In this document: positions 29,301 to 40,667 of the stretch, in pieces | Layout: each line of letters opens with the position of its first letter | Numbering within the stretch: the stretch's first letter is position 1 | NCBI RefSeq assembly: GCF_000026945.1 | Contig: NC_012862.1 | Coordinates: 1,046,501 to 1,110,500 of the forward strand | Source: Candida dubliniensis CD36 | Lineage: Eukaryota; Ascomycota; Pichiomycetes; Serinales; Debaryomycetaceae | DNA: 64,000 nucleotides | Direction of reading: 5' to 3' | Notes under the pieces: generated by a model | The model's database searches: none | The model's input: only the letters and a program-made list of their open reading frames with translations | What the model was told of the DNA's origin: nothing | Program-made: the position numbers and the translations under genes

Positions 29301-31892
29301 ATTTTTAATTTGAGGGGAGTGCAAGTCAGTGTTCAACATAATAACTGAATAGGCTAAAATGTACGCTGCATCAGCATTTGTGAAAACATCGGGATTTCCC
29401 AAAACATATCTTTCAGCAAACTTTAACATAAACCTATCAATCTTCTGGGCTTCCCCAGGTAACCTGAAAGACTGTAAAAACCTTCTCATTGCATCGACAA
29501 ATCCTGTTTTCTCAAATTCCATTTCATCAACAAATGCATGCATGATAGCAATGTTCTTTTCATCCCCTTCCCCAAGGTATTCTCCAATGGTAGCTTTGTC
29601 TAATCCATCTGTTGTTAAAAGAAACTTGGCAATGTCATTTGGGTCGTCAGAAGTAATAAATCCATTATCAATAAAGTAGCGCAACCCCTTTTTGGCTTTC
29701 TGATTAAATTGTCGCACACCTTCCAAATACGCCTTTTTTCTTTGCTTCTGATTTTCAAATTGCTGAGGATTATCACTCTCAGTTAAGCTATCACCATTGA
29801 CAAATGAGTGGTTTCTCGAAGCGCTGATCGATGTATTTGTTGAATCTGAACGGTTTCTGAGTGACAATAACGACTTGTTATTATCATTATTATCAATAGT
29901 AAACAGTTTAGAGTTTGCATTGGTAAGACCACGTTGTGCCCATGAATACAACGAGCGCAAAAATGCCACAGCACACCCGATTGAAGTCATTTTTAATGCA
30001 TACTCCAAGGGAAATTGACTATAGATCTCTGGCTCAGGTGGCCTTGAAGACATAGTTTTGCTAGTAAGATTCGAAATTTTGTTTATGTCATAAACAGATA
30101 TTCCGTTTCTTCTGTTTTCACGATAGGCGTATTTTTGTTGTGGAGTGACTTCAACTCTTTGCAATGAAAGTTTGGTTAAGTAATCAATAAGCTTCTCACA
30201 GATATTTGGCATGTTACTGTCACAATCATAATTCAAATAAAACTCAATAATACATCTCGAATCATTGCATAATCGTTCAATTATCGACAATAAATAGCGC
30301 TTTTGATGAGCACTTGAAGTTTTCATTTCAGCAACGGGGAAATAGATTTCATCCCAAAAGACTGGTATTTCTCTCTTGAATTCCGCCCTCAAGTTTGAAA
30401 TGATGAGCCAAAAAATTTCCAATGAAAGTTCAAAGACAGGAGCTAATGCTGAAGCGGCATTCTTCGAAAGTGCCAAATTGATATATTGTCTTACTGCGTT
30501 TACCATCCGCACATGCTCGTTGGTATTTGAAGATAAAATTATAACATCGCGACTTAAGAATATATCAATATGGTCCTTCAAAATTGTGTGGACTATGTGC
30601 AATGACAATAATTTTGATCTCACTGAATGTGATTTCATATCAATTGTGGCTGAATCTAACGACTTGATTGAAAGCTTGCACATTGCTCTGAATACTAAAA
30701 ATGCATCCTTTACTGCTAAATCCTCATCCGTTTCTGTGGCAAAATTGGCTTCATTTAAGCGATCATTATCATTGATAACATCGCTCAAGTTTTCCAATCG
30801 TTTTAACGTAAGCTTCTCTTGGTCCTCCGTTTCACCAGAAGCTTCGATTTCCAAATTATCATCTGACGATGAGGATATTAATCGAGGAGTACTGTTTCTT
30901 TTACTCTTATTCTTGACAGACTCTTCAACTCTTTGGAAAATGGTTCCAATGACCTGAGTCAAAATTCCTTGAGCAACCGCTTGATTCCTGGCTGTTAATG
31001 AAAAGATGAATACATTATAAATCTGTCTAACAGCTTGTAGTAAAGATGCACCGTGACATGGCATCAAAAGAATACTATGCATCAAAGCTCTCACTACTTG
31101 CATTTCTAGTTCAGGATCAGTTCCCTCCCCTTCGAAACAAGCTGATATTACGCTCACCGAATCATCAGTTAGTTTAACCTGTTCCAAGTAATCGTCAAAC
31201 TGTGCATAATCAAATAATTTGGCAAATAAATCAATTGCTTTTGATTTTAAGTTTGTGCTTGACGTATCGCAACATGCTTTTAGGGCATTAAATATAATTT
31301 GAGGATTTTTCGATTCTGGATCATTTAAAGAATCAAGGGCAGTCTGGATCAAATTCTTGAAGCTTTCATCCTTTTTCACCTCTTTTGAAGTAAGAATTGC
31401 GTCGAATGTTTTTTTAAAGATTTGTGCATTGTCGACTGTTGCATTTGATGAAATAGATAAAATCGAACTCTGACGAATATGGTTAGCAGTTGGGGTGCTC
31501 TGGACTGATACGTCCTCAGCTGGAGTCACTACTGTGTCAGGGATCGCTTCTGGTGAGTTATTGATTTTAGGTGTTCCCTTAGTATTGGCATTGGAGGTGT
31601 TGTCCGTATCAGTATTAGACTTATCACTCTCAGTGTTTTTAGGTGAATTGTTGCCATCTAAAGTAGGAACTGTATCCTCCTTTACATCTTCAATATTTGT
31701 TGTTTCCTGTACTTCGTTATCAGGTTGATGCAATTCCACTTCTGTAATTGGATCTGAGGAATCATCGGGGTTTTTATTTCCATTCAGAGTGTTATCTGTG
31801 TTAGTGTTTTCATTTTGGCCATTTTTCTCAATTGACTCTAACAGAGTCTCAATTTCATGAGGCTTCAGAGCTTCTTCTTCTTGTTCTGACAT
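26364..31892 (-). CDS. SEC7: Sec7-type Arf guanine nucleotide exchange factor of the Golgi
   Basis: A 1842-residue large Arf GEF that activates Arf1 at the late Golgi for vesicle formation. The N-terminus is acidic and Ser/Asn-rich, followed by DCB and HUS helical regions (HUS includes VFWDEIYFPVAE). The catalytic Sec7 domain spans about residues 735-925, with the glutamic finger in FRLPGEAQKIDRF (Glu814) and the YILAYSVIMLNTDLHSPQIK segment. Long HDS helical repeats fill the C-terminal half. The size and order agree with S. cerevisiae Sec7 (about 2000 residues) and exclude the smaller Gea1/2 and Syt1. The ATG at 31892 is clear. Confidence 0.96.
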   Translation of the reverse strand: MSEQEEEALKPHEIETLLESIEKNGQNENTNTDNTLNGNKNPDDSSDPITEVELHQPDNEVQETTNIEDVKEDTVPTLDGNNSPKNTESDKSNTDTDNTSNANTKGTPKINNSPEAIPDTVVTPAEDVSVQSTPTANHIRQSSILSISSNATVDNAQIFKKTFDAILTSKEVKKDESFKNLIQTALDSLNDPESKNPQIIFNALKACCDTSSTNLKSKAIDLFAKLFDYAQFDDYLEQVKLTDDSVSVISACFEGEGTDPELEMQVVRALMHSILLMPCHGASLLQAVRQIYNVFIFSLTARNQAVAQGILTQVIGTIFQRVEESVKNKSKRNSTPRLISSSSDDNLEIEASGETEDQEKLTLKRLENLSDVINDNDRLNEANFATETDEDLAVKDAFLVFRAMCKLSIKSLDSATIDMKSHSVRSKLLSLHIVHTILKDHIDIFLSRDVIILSSNTNEHVRMVNAVRQYINLALSKNAASALAPVFELSLEIFWLIISNLRAEFKREIPVFWDEIYFPVAEMKTSSAHQKRYLLSIIERLCNDSRCIIEFYLNYDCDSNMPNICEKLIDYLTKLSLQRVEVTPQQKYAYRENRRNGISVYDINKISNLTSKTMSSRPPEPEIYSQFPLEYALKMTSIGCAVAFLRSLYSWAQRGLTNANSKLFTIDNNDNNKSLLSLRNRSDSTNTSISASRNHSFVNGDSLTESDNPQQFENQKQRKKAYLEGVRQFNQKAKKGLRYFIDNGFITSDDPNDIAKFLLTTDGLDKATIGEYLGEGDEKNIAIMHAFVDEMEFEKTGFVDAMRRFLQSFRLPGEAQKIDRFMLKFAERYVLGNPDVFTNADAAYILAYSVIMLNTDLHSPQIKNRMTIDSFIMNNSGIDDGKDLPREFLEKIYDEILNDEIKLQSEQHAALLAGDLSVPASGQSIGFFGGRDVTREAYIHASKEMSTKTEKLMRNLGKKSKSDDLEGIFYAASNVLHVKSIFDTLWMSVLAALTPPFKEYDEEDVSRTCLEGIKLSIRIACMFGLDYAKTSFISALVQFQNLHNYEEMKQKNIDSIYIMLDLAVSEGDHLGRDAWVQILTSISQLERLQLIAQGVDQDSIPDVTIAKLVTRNSLETSRTSSSFFRSFSSSQTPAQTAASKFHNQQLSPEAASLLTKTELEVAIDKVFTNSANLSGESIVQFVRALSEVAQEEIDSSGQSTNPRTYSLQKVVDICYYNMSRIRLEWSQLWAAMGETFNAVGCHTNPAILFFALDSLRQLSMRFLEIEELAHFKFQKEFLKPFEYVILHNDSLEVKDMVLECINNMILARADKIKSGWKTIFGVCTAAAKENKESIVMKAYKMANWINKEYVEEVRLQDSFSDLVVCFTVMAKNEKFQRISLLSLDVLSRLIHEIAQYTVLNTGEDNKPIVPDIEKNEHLVKLWFPVLYGFHDIIMTGEELEVRSRALTNLFDVLMKYGQYFDFEFWKIICENLLFPIFHVLSNHWEIGLDDINDQLSVWLSTTLIQALKSMMTLFTHYFDALNSFLDGYLELIISCICQENDTIARIGRECLISLLIDNAQNFNYEHWGKVSDALSNLFELTTAKELFTSDPLRNRTAKDGEGGSSDIGGEEVEHRESKNPIIDDAEERLKKSKDKSSIVVKSVLQLLLIQSLSELFESDDFYENVPYHYLLKMAKLLFKSYNFAKKFNDDYDLRVRLWNAGVIERLPNLLKQESSSAAVFINITFRMYCDDDKTSPANKQSLLDYLVPLCNTIVERYSDLDETNQQRNISTWKPVIVEIYEGYVELDDDDFVKHCPVLYHLTLKLFTKSMSSELRLAIKAFLTRVGEEFVSISDNVKEKNRK

Positions 31893-32259
31893 TAATTGAT
31901 CTCGTCTTATTTACCACCTAGTTTTTAAAATAGTGTAGAAATAACAACAAATAAATAAAAGCCGAACGCTTGAACAATAAGAAGTTACTATATTTATGCA
32001 AATCAATTTTTATTTGTTGTTCTCATTTTTTTTTTTTTTTCTCTCACTTCTTGGTGAGAAAATGTAATATTAGTGAGTGGTGTTGGTTGTGTTGTGTTGG
32101 GCTTTTCATTGTCGTGGCAGTGAAGAGAATAAAATGAGACCAGTTTTCTTTTAAAACCACCAAAATGAGAAAAAATAGAAAAATTGGACATAAAATTCCA
32201 CAAAACTAAAAAAAGCTTTGATCAATTATACACGCACATATCTAAACCACTACGAAATT
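31893..32259. other. intergenic, SEC7 upstream / FAS2 downstream
   Basis: A 367-base spacer holding the SEC7 promoter and the FAS2 3' UTR. A T-rich run near 32026-32040 is present; no gene is seen. Confidence 0.6.
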
Positions 32260-35200
32260 CTAAAATTCACTTAAAGCAACAGCAGTAGCTTGGAAATCAT
32301 CATGAGAAATTGAAATACTTACGTTTTTAACACCAGCTTTAGTAGCAGCTTTTTTGGCCTCACCATGCAAAACTACTTTAGGAGCACCATTAATGTCACG
32401 GGTGATTTCAATATCAATCAAGCTTGCTCCAGCACCTTTTGATTCAACGCCTAAGGCTTTAAAAACAGCTTCCTTTGCTGACCAAGTTCCAGTAAATGAG
32501 GCTTGTGGATGAGCAGTATTTGCACAGTATTCAATTTCATTACCAGTAAAGTTTCTTTCAATAAAGGTCTCGTTGTCCAAATTAATTGCTGACAACAATT
32601 CAACATCTACTCCAACTCCTTTTGAAGATTTGTTTAAAGTTGATAACGCTTTAGCGGTTTTTTGAGCAACTTCACCAACATAAGATTGATTCGATTGAAT
32701 TGTTTTGTCACTGAATACCAACTTCTTCTTGCTTTCTTCAACACGAGCCAATGGATCCAAATAAACTGGTTGTTCCAATTCGTCACTGTATGGAGCCTTA
32801 TCTTTGGCAACAAACATGGTGTTTCTGGTAATTGCATTGTGCATGTAACGGTAGGTCTTTTTGTTTCTAGCGGAAACCTTGCTAGCGTATTCTTCATAAG
32901 TGGATCTATCCAAAACAGCAAACAAGTAATCTGGATGAACAACAACTGCTTGTGCACCTTTTTGACCGAAACCAAATGATGTAACAGAAACAGCCTTAAT
33001 ACCATCGGTTTGAATTGATCTTGATGGGTACAATACATATTCGTATTCCTCTAAAAGTTTATCAACATTATCAGCATTTCTATTTCCTGGAACAAGACCC
33101 GTCTCAAGAATTTGAATGGCACCATTCAACATCCAAGCACCAGCAGCACCTTTTGGATGACCTGTCAAGTATTTTTGGAACACACCAAATACTGGGTTAC
33201 CTTCGGATCTACCCAAGTGCTTCATCATGTTGTTGATTGTAGCTGATTCATTCTTATCGTTAGCAACAGTAGAAGTACCATGGAATGATGCAACACCAAG
33301 ATCATCAATGGTTAAGTTAAAGGCAGCCAAAGACCCTCTTAATGGAGCAATTCTTGGATCAGACTTGTAGAATGAATTACCCCATTGTTTCTTGGCGTCT
33401 GAAACTTGTCTCTTTGATTCACGGTACACTTCTTCGGTTCTTTCTTTCAAAAATTCATGCATGGAAAATTCGTCACCAAATTCTTCCTTGGCCAACTCGG
33501 CTTCTTCTTGCAAGTAAGAAAGTTCTGTTTCTTCCCAGGATTTGATTTGTTCCAATCTTTTGTTCAATTGTCTTTTTCTATATTTGATGTTTAAAAGTGG
33601 AGATGGGTACTTCAAGTTTCCATGATGTTCTCTGGCAGTAGTCAAGATACCCTTACCTGGTGCTGGAACAGATCTACCAATTTTATCAGTGGCAGTAGCA
33701 GTCATGGCCAACACAGCATGGATTGGAACACCCATTTTAAGAGCTAAATCAGCAGTCATAATAACTTGAATACCAGAACCTTGAGCTTCCATGAAACCAT
33801 TTCTGGTGGTCGTGGTTGGTCTGGACATTTCTTTTGGTGTTCTTCCGTGTTTGAATTCTTCAATAGAATTAGAAGTAGCATTCATGTTGGCGAATTCGTA
33901 GGACCCTTCTTCTTGGAAGTCATCGTAACCACCTACCAACACCACTTTAGCCTTACCAGACAAAATAGTTTCAATACCAATGTCAACCGATTCAACAGCA
34001 GTGGCACAAGCACCAACTGGAGTCTTGATTGGACCAGAGGAAGACAACAACAACATATTGACCCAAGCAGACATAGTGTTAATAAACGATTCTTGTAAAA
34101 TATCATTTTGAACTGGTCTGTCAGCAAATCTATCTTTAAACATTCCTCTCAAAGCAGAAACACCTCCCATACCAGAACCAGAGCAATTACCAACTTCAGA
34201 CACATGAACGTATTTGTAGAATTCGTATGGATCAGTGATACCAGCAGACAATAAAGCCTCAACAGTGGCAACCAACACATACAAAGTAATTGGGTCAACT
34301 TGACTAATAGTGTCTTCTGGAATACCATAGGTACGAGCGTCCCAACCGGTTGGAATTTGACCAGCAACTAATCTATCAAATCTCAAAGCTTTAGGAACGT
34401 ACAAAGTTGCACCTTTCAAGATTCTGACTGTGTATTCACCGCTTTCTTCAATTTCGAAAATTTCACATTTTTCACCGTGTTCGTGTTTGTATTGCTCGGC
34501 TGTTTCTTTGGAACATTCAAATGGCTCTAAATCGTGTTGAACCACAACTTCTTGAATCATTTGTTTCTTCTTTGGGTCATAGCCATTGAACAATTCTGGC
34601 TCAATCAATCTAATACCAGAATGTTCTAAAATCTCTTCTTCGTATTTGGATTTAATATCTTTTTCGTCGATTGGAGTTTGAGTCTTGGCATCAACCCATC
34701 CAGAATATGGTTTTCCTTTCAAATTACCATTGTGATATTTAATGAACCCCATGATCCAAGCCATTTCAATAGCACCTTCCAAAGAAAATTCACCATAGGC
34801 TTCCATTTCCCATCTTGTTCTGGAGTTACCCCATGGACCAACTTCAGCAAAACCTGTCACAACAACAACATTCTCCAAGTCCAACATACCCTCCAATTCT
34901 GGAGCAATTTGTTTGATTTCATCATAAGATTTCAAAGTTGGGAAATCAAATTTCAAGTTGGCTCTAGGTTCAACCATAACCTTGGAATAGTTTGCATCGA
35001 CGTTATCACCATTGACAACTTTTTGTTCGATGGCTGATTCAATAGACACGGCTCTTCTGATGTCTGCAGTTTCCAATAAATCTGTTCTCAATTTAGATGT
35101 GAAATCCTTCAAGTTTTCGATGAACTGCAAGCCACCATTCAAGTCAGCCATAACAGGTTCTTCTTGACATAATTGTACAATCTCTGGTGTCAATAATCCT

Positions 35201-37923
35201 AAAATATTGAAAGCCATTTCTTTTTGTGAGAAAGTTCTGACACCTAATTTTTCAATACCTTCAGCAATAATGTTGTTGGCACTCATTAAACCTGTACCTC
35301 TAGTCCACCCAATGACGGCACCACAAATGGTCAACTTGGATCCCCAGTCTTCAGAATACCATCTGTTGAATAAAGTTTCCAATGAGATTTTAGATTCGGA
35401 GTACAACCCGTCAAATCCAAACGTTCCGTGATTTGGAGATAATGGCAAAATACATTGAGCTGGTCTAGTATCTGTTGCCTTTCTGGATTTGACAGCACCC
35501 AACAATCTTAAAAGGTTTGTTAACATGATTCTGTGGGCAAATTCAGATTTAGAATCAATGTTGTCGAGACCATTACCATTTTCTGGAATAGCAGCAAATG
35601 GAATAATTGCATCCAAATCCCAGCCTAAACCGCCTTTCTTTGGCTCGTCATAAATGTATTGGACCAATGCATCAACATCTTGTTTGGATCCTTGGTTGAA
35701 GGGAACAACAATTAAGGTAGATCCAGCTGCACCGTATCTGGCATACATGTTTTGATAATACTCGGTAACTTTCTTAGAAAATCTAGAGGTTGTAACAACA
35801 ACTTTGGCACCACCACTGATTAAACCTTGCAAAATTTCGGCACCAATGGAGCCAGCACCAGCACCAGTAACCAAGACATACTTGTCTCTAAAGGTTAAAC
35901 CATTAATGGCAGCTGATTCCAATCCATCCAAGTAGAGAGAAGACAACTTCTTATTGTACTCCCAACCGTCTTTGGTCTTTTTCTGAATGTGCAAGAATGG
36001 AATAGTTTGAGATGGAATAGTAGACGAGACAGGTTGGATGATAGAAGTCTTATCTGGTAAAGAAGCAATTTCATCATCGGAAGAAGGAGTGCAAGGATCT
36101 TCTACTTCTTCTGTTGGTGTTGTTGGAACTGTTGCAGCTTGCAAAATGTCTTTAGTCAATTGTTCGGTTTCAATTTCCTTGGAACTTTCAACCACCTTCA
36201 ATAAATCCTCATAAACTCTTTGTAACTCCAATTTACTGTCTTTGGAAGCTTGTTTGGAAATAGCCTTGTAAACTCTGGCTAAATCTTCTTGAATAGTTGG
36301 TTGACTGACTTTTGTCATAGCACCACCTTGGGCCATTTCATACACGTACTGTTCAAATTTTCTAACAGAGTCCTTTTGAGTTTCTTCGTACTCAATGTTA
36401 CCCTTAGCACTGACTTTAGTCTTTGGACCAGTGATTCTCGAAACATCTTTGTAAACTGGATCTTCAGATAAAACTTGTTTACAGTTGTCAATTAATTGTT
36501 GACCCAATCTCTTGGCCAATTTATAAGTTTCACCTTTGTATTCTGGACAATGATCAATATGATATTGCATAAACTTGATTAAAGTTGGATTAGCTCTGTT
36601 CATAATTTGAATACATTGGTTAATAGTTTCTCTATCGACAGAAGTTAACTTTCCAAAAATAATGTCGAAGTACATTGACAAAACGTCTTGTCGAGCCCAA
36701 TTCCAATATGAATCATAGGTTCTAGACTTTAATGCTGAGAAGGTTGGTTGGATACCCTTAGCATAAAATTCTCCATGTTCAGCTTCCCACAAATCTAACT
36801 CCTTTTGCAAAACGGCAGAAGCTTCTTTTTCCTTAATAAAAGATTTGGCTCCTTTGTTCAAGTCAACCTGTAAGTATCTTGCTAATACTTCTAATTGCTG
36901 TTTGGCTAATTTCTTGTTTTCAGCTGTCAATGCATCTAAAGCAGCACTGTCAACAACAGCACCACCACCATTTGCAGCACCTGCACCAGAAGCTGATCCT
37001 GAAGACAAGGAAATGCCAGCACTTGATGCATACTTTTGAGCAATTCCATCAAAGAAAGCTTTTGCATCAGCTTCAGCGGCCAATCTGTTGGCTGGTTCAT
37101 TTGTCAAAGCCATCAACAAAACAGAGTCTTGTCTACCAGCACCCAAACCAAATCTTGATTCCAAGTATTTTCTAGCTGTAGTAATGGAAAACCCACCTGG
37201 CATCTTTGAGGACATTAATCTACTAATCAATGAAGTAGAAGTCTTTCCTAATTGGCCACTGAATGAATCTTGGAATTGTTCAGCTAATTCTTCCAATGGA
37301 GTGTCCTCTGGTTTCTCGGGAGTGGAACCAAATTCTTTACCCAAATCACCAAGAATTTCATTTTGAACAGTGGATTTACCATTAACCAAATCCTTAATTG
37401 CCTTGGTCATTGGAACTGCATCTAAAGGTTTCTTTAATTTCTGTGCAACCAAAACATGGATTAATAAGGAAGCCTTAACTGGTTCATCTGGTATAGACTC
37501 AACTGGGCCAGCACTTACAGGTGCTGGGGTCGGGGCAGCAGCTGGGGTTGGGGCAGCGGCAGTAGCAGCAGCAGCAGCAGCAGCGGGGGCTGGTGTGGCA
37601 TTCTCCTCTTTCTTTGGTGTTTCCTTAGGAGCAAGATCTGCTGGATCTGGTTTGTAGTAAATCTCTTTAGCATCTTTGGAGTAACACAAAACTTGACGTT
37701 GCAAAGATAAAGCGGCATCATAAGATTCATATTTGGCTTTGATAGTTCTATTGGCCATACCAGATAAGGTTGGTGAAGGTCCAATTTCAATGATTCTTTC
37801 AGTGTTGTGCTGTTTCAAAAAGACATCCTGAGTTTCGATCCATCTAACCGGAGAAGCAAATTGATATGCTAATAATTCAGTTAACAAAGTGTGGGATAAC
37901 TCTTGTTCAATTTCTGGTTTCAT
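32260..37923 (-). CDS. FAS2: fatty acid synthase subunit alpha
   Basis: The 1887-residue alpha subunit of the type I fungal fatty acid synthase (alpha6-beta6, cytosol), which makes palmitoyl- and stearoyl-CoA. In order: start [21 protein letters not shown], an Ala/Pro-rich swinging linker, the acyl carrier domain with the phosphopantetheine serine in [15 protein letters not shown] (Ser184), the ketoreductase with [19 protein letters not shown], and the ketoacyl synthase with its catalytic Cys in [11 protein letters not shown] (Cys1306). A C-terminal phosphopantetheinyl transferase follows ([23 protein letters not shown]). The open frame runs to a TTG at 37989, but the homologous start is the ATG at 37923, which gives exactly the S. 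cerevisiae length. FAS1 is not in this window. Confidence 0.98.
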   Translation of the reverse strand: MKPEIEQELSHTLLTELLAYQFASPVRWIETQDVFLKQHNTERIIEIGPSPTLSGMANRTIKAKYESYDAALSLQRQVLCYSKDAKEIYYKPDPADLAPKETPKKEENATPAPAAAAAAATAAAPTPAAAPTPAPVSAGPVESIPDEPVKASLLIHVLVAQKLKKPLDAVPMTKAIKDLVNGKSTVQNEILGDLGKEFGSTPEKPEDTPLEELAEQFQDSFSGQLGKTSTSLISRLMSSKMPGGFSITTARKYLESRFGLGAGRQDSVLLMALTNEPANRLAAEADAKAFFDGIAQKYASSAGISLSSGSASGAGAANGGGAVVDSAALDALTAENKKLAKQQLEVLARYLQVDLNKGAKSFIKEKEASAVLQKELDLWEAEHGEFYAKGIQPTFSALKSRTYDSYWNWARQDVLSMYFDIIFGKLTSVDRETINQCIQIMNRANPTLIKFMQYHIDHCPEYKGETYKLAKRLGQQLIDNCKQVLSEDPVYKDVSRITGPKTKVSAKGNIEYEETQKDSVRKFEQYVYEMAQGGAMTKVSQPTIQEDLARVYKAISKQASKDSKLELQRVYEDLLKVVESSKEIETEQLTKDILQAATVPTTPTEEVEDPCTPSSDDEIASLPDKTSIIQPVSSTIPSQTIPFLHIQKKTKDGWEYNKKLSSLYLDGLESAAINGLTFRDKYVLVTGAGAGSIGAEILQGLISGGAKVVVTTSRFSKKVTEYYQNMYARYGAAGSTLIVVPFNQGSKQDVDALVQYIYDEPKKGGLGWDLDAIIPFAAIPENGNGLDNIDSKSEFAHRIMLTNLLRLLGAVKSRKATDTRPAQCILPLSPNHGTFGFDGLYSESKISLETLFNRWYSEDWGSKLTICGAVIGWTRGTGLMSANNIIAEGIEKLGVRTFSQKEMAFNILGLLTPEIVQLCQEEPVMADLNGGLQFIENLKDFTSKLRTDLLETADIRRAVSIESAIEQKVVNGDNVDANYSKVMVEPRANLKFDFPTLKSYDEIKQIAPELEGMLDLENVVVVTGFAEVGPWGNSRTRWEMEAYGEFSLEGAIEMAWIMGFIKYHNGNLKGKPYSGWVDAKTQTPIDEKDIKSKYEEEILEHSGIRLIEPELFNGYDPKKKQMIQEVVVQHDLEPFECSKETAEQYKHEHGEKCEIFEIEESGEYTVRILKGATLYVPKALRFDRLVAGQIPTGWDARTYGIPEDTISQVDPITLYVLVATVEALLSAGITDPYEFYKYVHVSEVGNCSGSGMGGVSALRGMFKDRFADRPVQNDILQESFINTMSAWVNMLLLSSSGPIKTPVGACATAVESVDIGIETILSGKAKVVLVGGYDDFQEEGSYEFANMNATSNSIEEFKHGRTPKEMSRPTTTTRNGFMEAQGSGIQVIMTADLALKMGVPIHAVLAMTATATDKIGRSVPAPGKGILTTAREHHGNLKYPSPLLNIKYRKRQLNKRLEQIKSWEETELSYLQEEAELAKEEFGDEFSMHEFLKERTEEVYRESKRQVSDAKKQWGNSFYKSDPRIAPLRGSLAAFNLTIDDLGVASFHGTSTVANDKNESATINNMMKHLGRSEGNPVFGVFQKYLTGHPKGAAGAWMLNGAIQILETGLVPGNRNADNVDKLLEEYEYVLYPSRSIQTDGIKAVSVTSFGFGQKGAQAVVVHPDYLFAVLDRSTYEEYASKVSARNKKTYRYMHNAITRNTMFVAKDKAPYSDELEQPVYLDPLARVEESKKKLVFSDKTIQSNQSYVGEVAQKTAKALSTLNKSSKGVGVDVELLSAINLDNETFIERNFTGNEIEYCANTAHPQASFTGTWSAKEAVFKALGVESKGAGASLIDIEITRDINGAPKVVLHGEAKKAATKAGVKNVSISISHDDFQATAVALSEF

Positions 37924-38879
37924 TGCTAATTGTAGGAAATAAAAACAAGTTTTTTGAATAAACAGTAAAAGAATTGAAAAAGTTTGCAAGAAAAGAAGGG
38001 AAGGTTATATCATTATATAAATAAAAAATTAGCATGTAATTTTTAGGGACACCAACAATATGCCTAATTTGTGTATTTGATATTGCCCAAAAAAAAAAAA
38101 AAAAGTAAACTCGTGTATATTTGAATTTCGCACAACAATAAACGGTTGAGAAAAAAAAAAACTGTAAAACTCCGAAACACCCCCAATGAACTTACAAGTA
38201 TTGAATTCAAACATATTTACAAAGAGTATATCAAAATTGATCTTTTGAGGTTGGTGAACGACCAGTAGTAGTCGGCTCCCTTGAGTATTTTATTACAGGT
38301 TTTTACTCAAGAGGAAGAGTGTAATATTGAACCATAAAACTGTTACTGTGCCTTCTCGTTCCCAACAAAACCAATATACAGGCGGCATAGAGCGGTAGAA
38401 AAAACCAACAAAAATAAGAGAGACTCGCCACAAAGAAATCTCAACAATACGTGTTGAATGAAGTTGTCGTGTGAGATTCTATGTCGCTCTTACGACATTT
38501 TCAACGACAAAGAAACAAGACCAACTTGAAAAATAAATATTCACATATGAAAAAGAAAAATTTTTTCACTTCTCTTTTTCTCTCATCAACGGCTACTTAC
38601 ATCAATAGAAACTTCAAATACACGTACTTGTATTCTTATGAACCATTGTAGCTAACCTAATATCAGATCTATCCCCCAAAACTTAATGCCTTCTCGTTTA
38701 CCCTGTTTATATTCGGTTATTTTCAGTTTAAAATGGTTTAGGAGAACACTTTTGCTTTGGGAAATCAAAAACGATCATCTCCACCCTGGATCCGCCTTTC
38801 CATTAGGAAAGACTTTTTATGCGGTTTTGGGACTATTTCAAATGATCTACAGGTATTATCTATTGACAGGTTAATGTTG
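37924..38879. promoter_or_regulatory. FAS2: FAS2 promoter region
   Basis: 956 bases between the FAS2 start and the stop of the F-box gene, both on minus. It includes an A-rich run at 38089-38104, an inverted repeat CTTGAGTA/TACTCAAG at 38280-38311, and TTCACATATGAA near 38540, an E-box-like palindrome similar to but not matching the Ino2/Ino4 site. A 62-codon frame at 38686-38874 looks like chance. Confidence 0.5.
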
Positions 38880-40196
38880 TTATATTAATGTGTTTACTAT
38901 TCTATCAAAATAATGATAAAAGCCATCGCGGAAGATTATTGGTTCTGATTCATTGCATTCAAAAATATATGTGGTATCATTGCCTTGAAAGCGGAGCCAG
39001 TTCAAACGGTCCAACTTTCTGTGGTACTCTAGAGTGAAATCCATGTATTTTAATTGATTCTCATCAATCATTGAGCATTCCCAAAATTCACTTGCAATCA
39101 AACAATTGCGTCTCTCGGTTGCCTCAAGGACATTTAAGGAAAGAAACCGCAACTTTTTCGTTAATGAAGAAAGAAGCTTGTAGATATCTTTTTCCAACAC
39201 TGATAAATGAAGATAATCTAGATTGTTGAATTTCGGCAAAATCTTGTAACTGAGATTATCGGGTTGATTGGATATTTCCAAGCGGGAAATATCTTTGTTT
39301 AAAAAGTTTAATATATGGCTAACTTTCAACATTTCACATTGTTCGGGGATGGATAATTTCAAACTTTTAAGATGTAGTTGTGAGAACATTTTGGCAACGA
39401 AGGGTTGATCTTCTATTGATAAGGACAACTCTTCAAGATGAGGAGCATCCAATTTAATTAAAAAATCCTTTTCGTTGGAACAGTTTTCAATGGATAACGA
39501 CTTTAACAATTTTGTGTTGACAGAAATTTTGCTCAAGTCGACATTTTTTATTGTAAGTCTCCGAAGTGGTAAATGAAAATCAGTAATGGTCAAAACTGCT
39601 TCGTTGAGTAACGGGTACTCGTTCATATTTATATTGTCGCACAAAATGTTACCACTGACAGCTGTTAGTTCCCAATTGTATTGCAACAACTGCATGGAAA
39701 TGGGGTGGGAGTGGTTCCAACGAAACACTTTTAGTCTATTCATCAATGGCAAGGCTTTATGCAAAAATTCAACCATATGCAAATCGGGGATATCTGGCAA
39801 GTTCTCGACGTGCAATATTTTGATATACCCTCCATATTGGGGATTCTCTATTAGTGTTTTGAAAAAAAGTTTTAAACAATAGACTGATGAAATGTTTACT
39901 GCTCTGATGGAGCAACTATCAACCTGGTAAACACCACGTAATTCTTGAAAATCATTCAATGATTTTGTATCTCTTTGAAATAATTTAGGACTTGAGTCAA
40001 TAGAAATCACAGAATATTGCCGTAAAAGTGTCAAGTGTCGAAAGTATTTGTTGATTTGAGATATCTGTAATAATTCACGTTGATGCAAATTATCAAGCAC
40101 AATCTCCATAATTTCAGGGGGTAGTTCGAAGAGCATATTCTTTTTGGTTTTCTTGTAACGCTTGGGGTAGATACATGATTGTGATTTCAGTGACAT
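38880..40196 (-). CDS. F-box / leucine-rich-repeat-like protein
   Basis: An uncharacterised F-box protein, probably a substrate receptor of an SCF ubiquitin ligase. The F-box is FELPPEIMEIVLDNLHQREL followed by LQISQINKYFRHLTLLRQYSV, about 20 residues from the chosen start. The rest shows degenerate leucine-rich repeats (PHLEELSLSIEDQ, LHLKSLKLSIPEQ, LDYLHLSVLEKDI), similar to Candida F-box/LRR proteins. The start is uncertain. The open frame reaches a TTG at 40379; an ATG at 40361 would put a 14-base T-run in the coding sequence (poly-Phe). ATGs at 40196 (438 residues, used here) and 40136 lie just before the F-box. No specific substrate can be named. Confidence 0.75.
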   Translation of the reverse strand: MSLKSQSCIYPKRYKKTKKNMLFELPPEIMEIVLDNLHQRELLQISQINKYFRHLTLLRQYSVISIDSSPKLFQRDTKSLNDFQELRGVYQVDSCSIRAVNISSVYCLKLFFKTLIENPQYGGYIKILHVENLPDIPDLHMVEFLHKALPLMNRLKVFRWNHSHPISMQLLQYNWELTAVSGNILCDNINMNEYPLLNEAVLTITDFHLPLRRLTIKNVDLSKISVNTKLLKSLSIENCSNEKDFLIKLDAPHLEELSLSIEDQPFVAKMFSQLHLKSLKLSIPEQCEMLKVSHILNFLNKDISRLEISNQPDNLSYKILPKFNNLDYLHLSVLEKDIYKLLSSLTKKLRFLSLNVLEATERRNCLIASEFWECSMIDENQLKYMDFTLEYHRKLDRLNWLRFQGNDTTYIFECNESEPIIFRDGFYHYFDRIVNTLI

Positions 40197-40559
40197 TTCG
40201 ACAAGATTATATACCTTTTTATAGTTTCCAAAAAGGAAAGGGTTTCTCAAAAGACACGAATGGAGTTGTAGTTCCAGAAGAATGTCCTCCGTTTTTCGGT
40301 ATACCTCGCTCCCAATAGATTTAAAAAATTTAAAAAAAAAAAAAAATAGAATACACCGCATTTTAGGTAAATCACACAAAAATGTGGCTCTGGTAGTGGT
40401 AAATCAGAAGAAAAAAATAAACCGGAATTTCTAATAGAAGTATTTTGGGACGTACGGAAGAGACTTTTTTAGTGACAGTCTAACCATGTAAATTTTGCAA
40501 CACCAATTGCAGCAAAGTTACCAACCTTTTGAGGTTATTCTAAGTACGTAAAAAAATAA
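40197..40559. other. upstream of the F-box gene
   Basis: 363 bases between the chosen F-box start and the first tRNA gene. The part below 40361 could be coding if an earlier start is used. An A-run at 40332-40346 and the Pol III terminator of the tRNA (T7 on minus, 40550-40556) are visible. Confidence 0.45.
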
Positions 40560-40644
40560 AGCCCAACGCGGGGCTCGAACCCGCAACCTTTTGATGACTA
40601 TTACTGCTAAGAGTCAAATGCTCTACCGATTGAGCTAGCCAGGC
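40560..40644 (-). tRNA. tK(CUU): tRNA-Lys (CUU anticodon), 12-nt intron
   Basis: On minus the acceptor 5' strand GCCTGGC pairs with GTTGGGC through several G-U pairs. The A-box TAGCTCAATCGG and B-box GGTTCGAGCCC are present. The anticodon arm is TTTGA-CTCTTA-[intron]-A-TCAAA, with CTT at positions 34-36 and the intron GCAGTAATAGTC after position 37. The discriminator is T, as in S. cerevisiae tK(CUU). A T-rich terminator follows at once. Confidence 0.95.
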
Positions 40645-40667
40645 TAATTAAGTTAAGTGAAAAAGAC

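Noticed and set aside
37370..37790. Ala- and Leu-rich ORFs overlapping the FAS2 linker
   Set aside because: They arise from the GCN-rich alanine linker of FAS2 read in other frames.
32260..37989. FAS2 start at 37989
   Set aside because: That codon is TTG and the added 22 residues are not homologous; the ATG at 37923 gives the conserved N-terminus and the usual length.
38686..38874. 62-codon ORF with a true ATG upstream of FAS2
   Set aside because: Short and without any recognisable motif; more likely chance in the promoter region.
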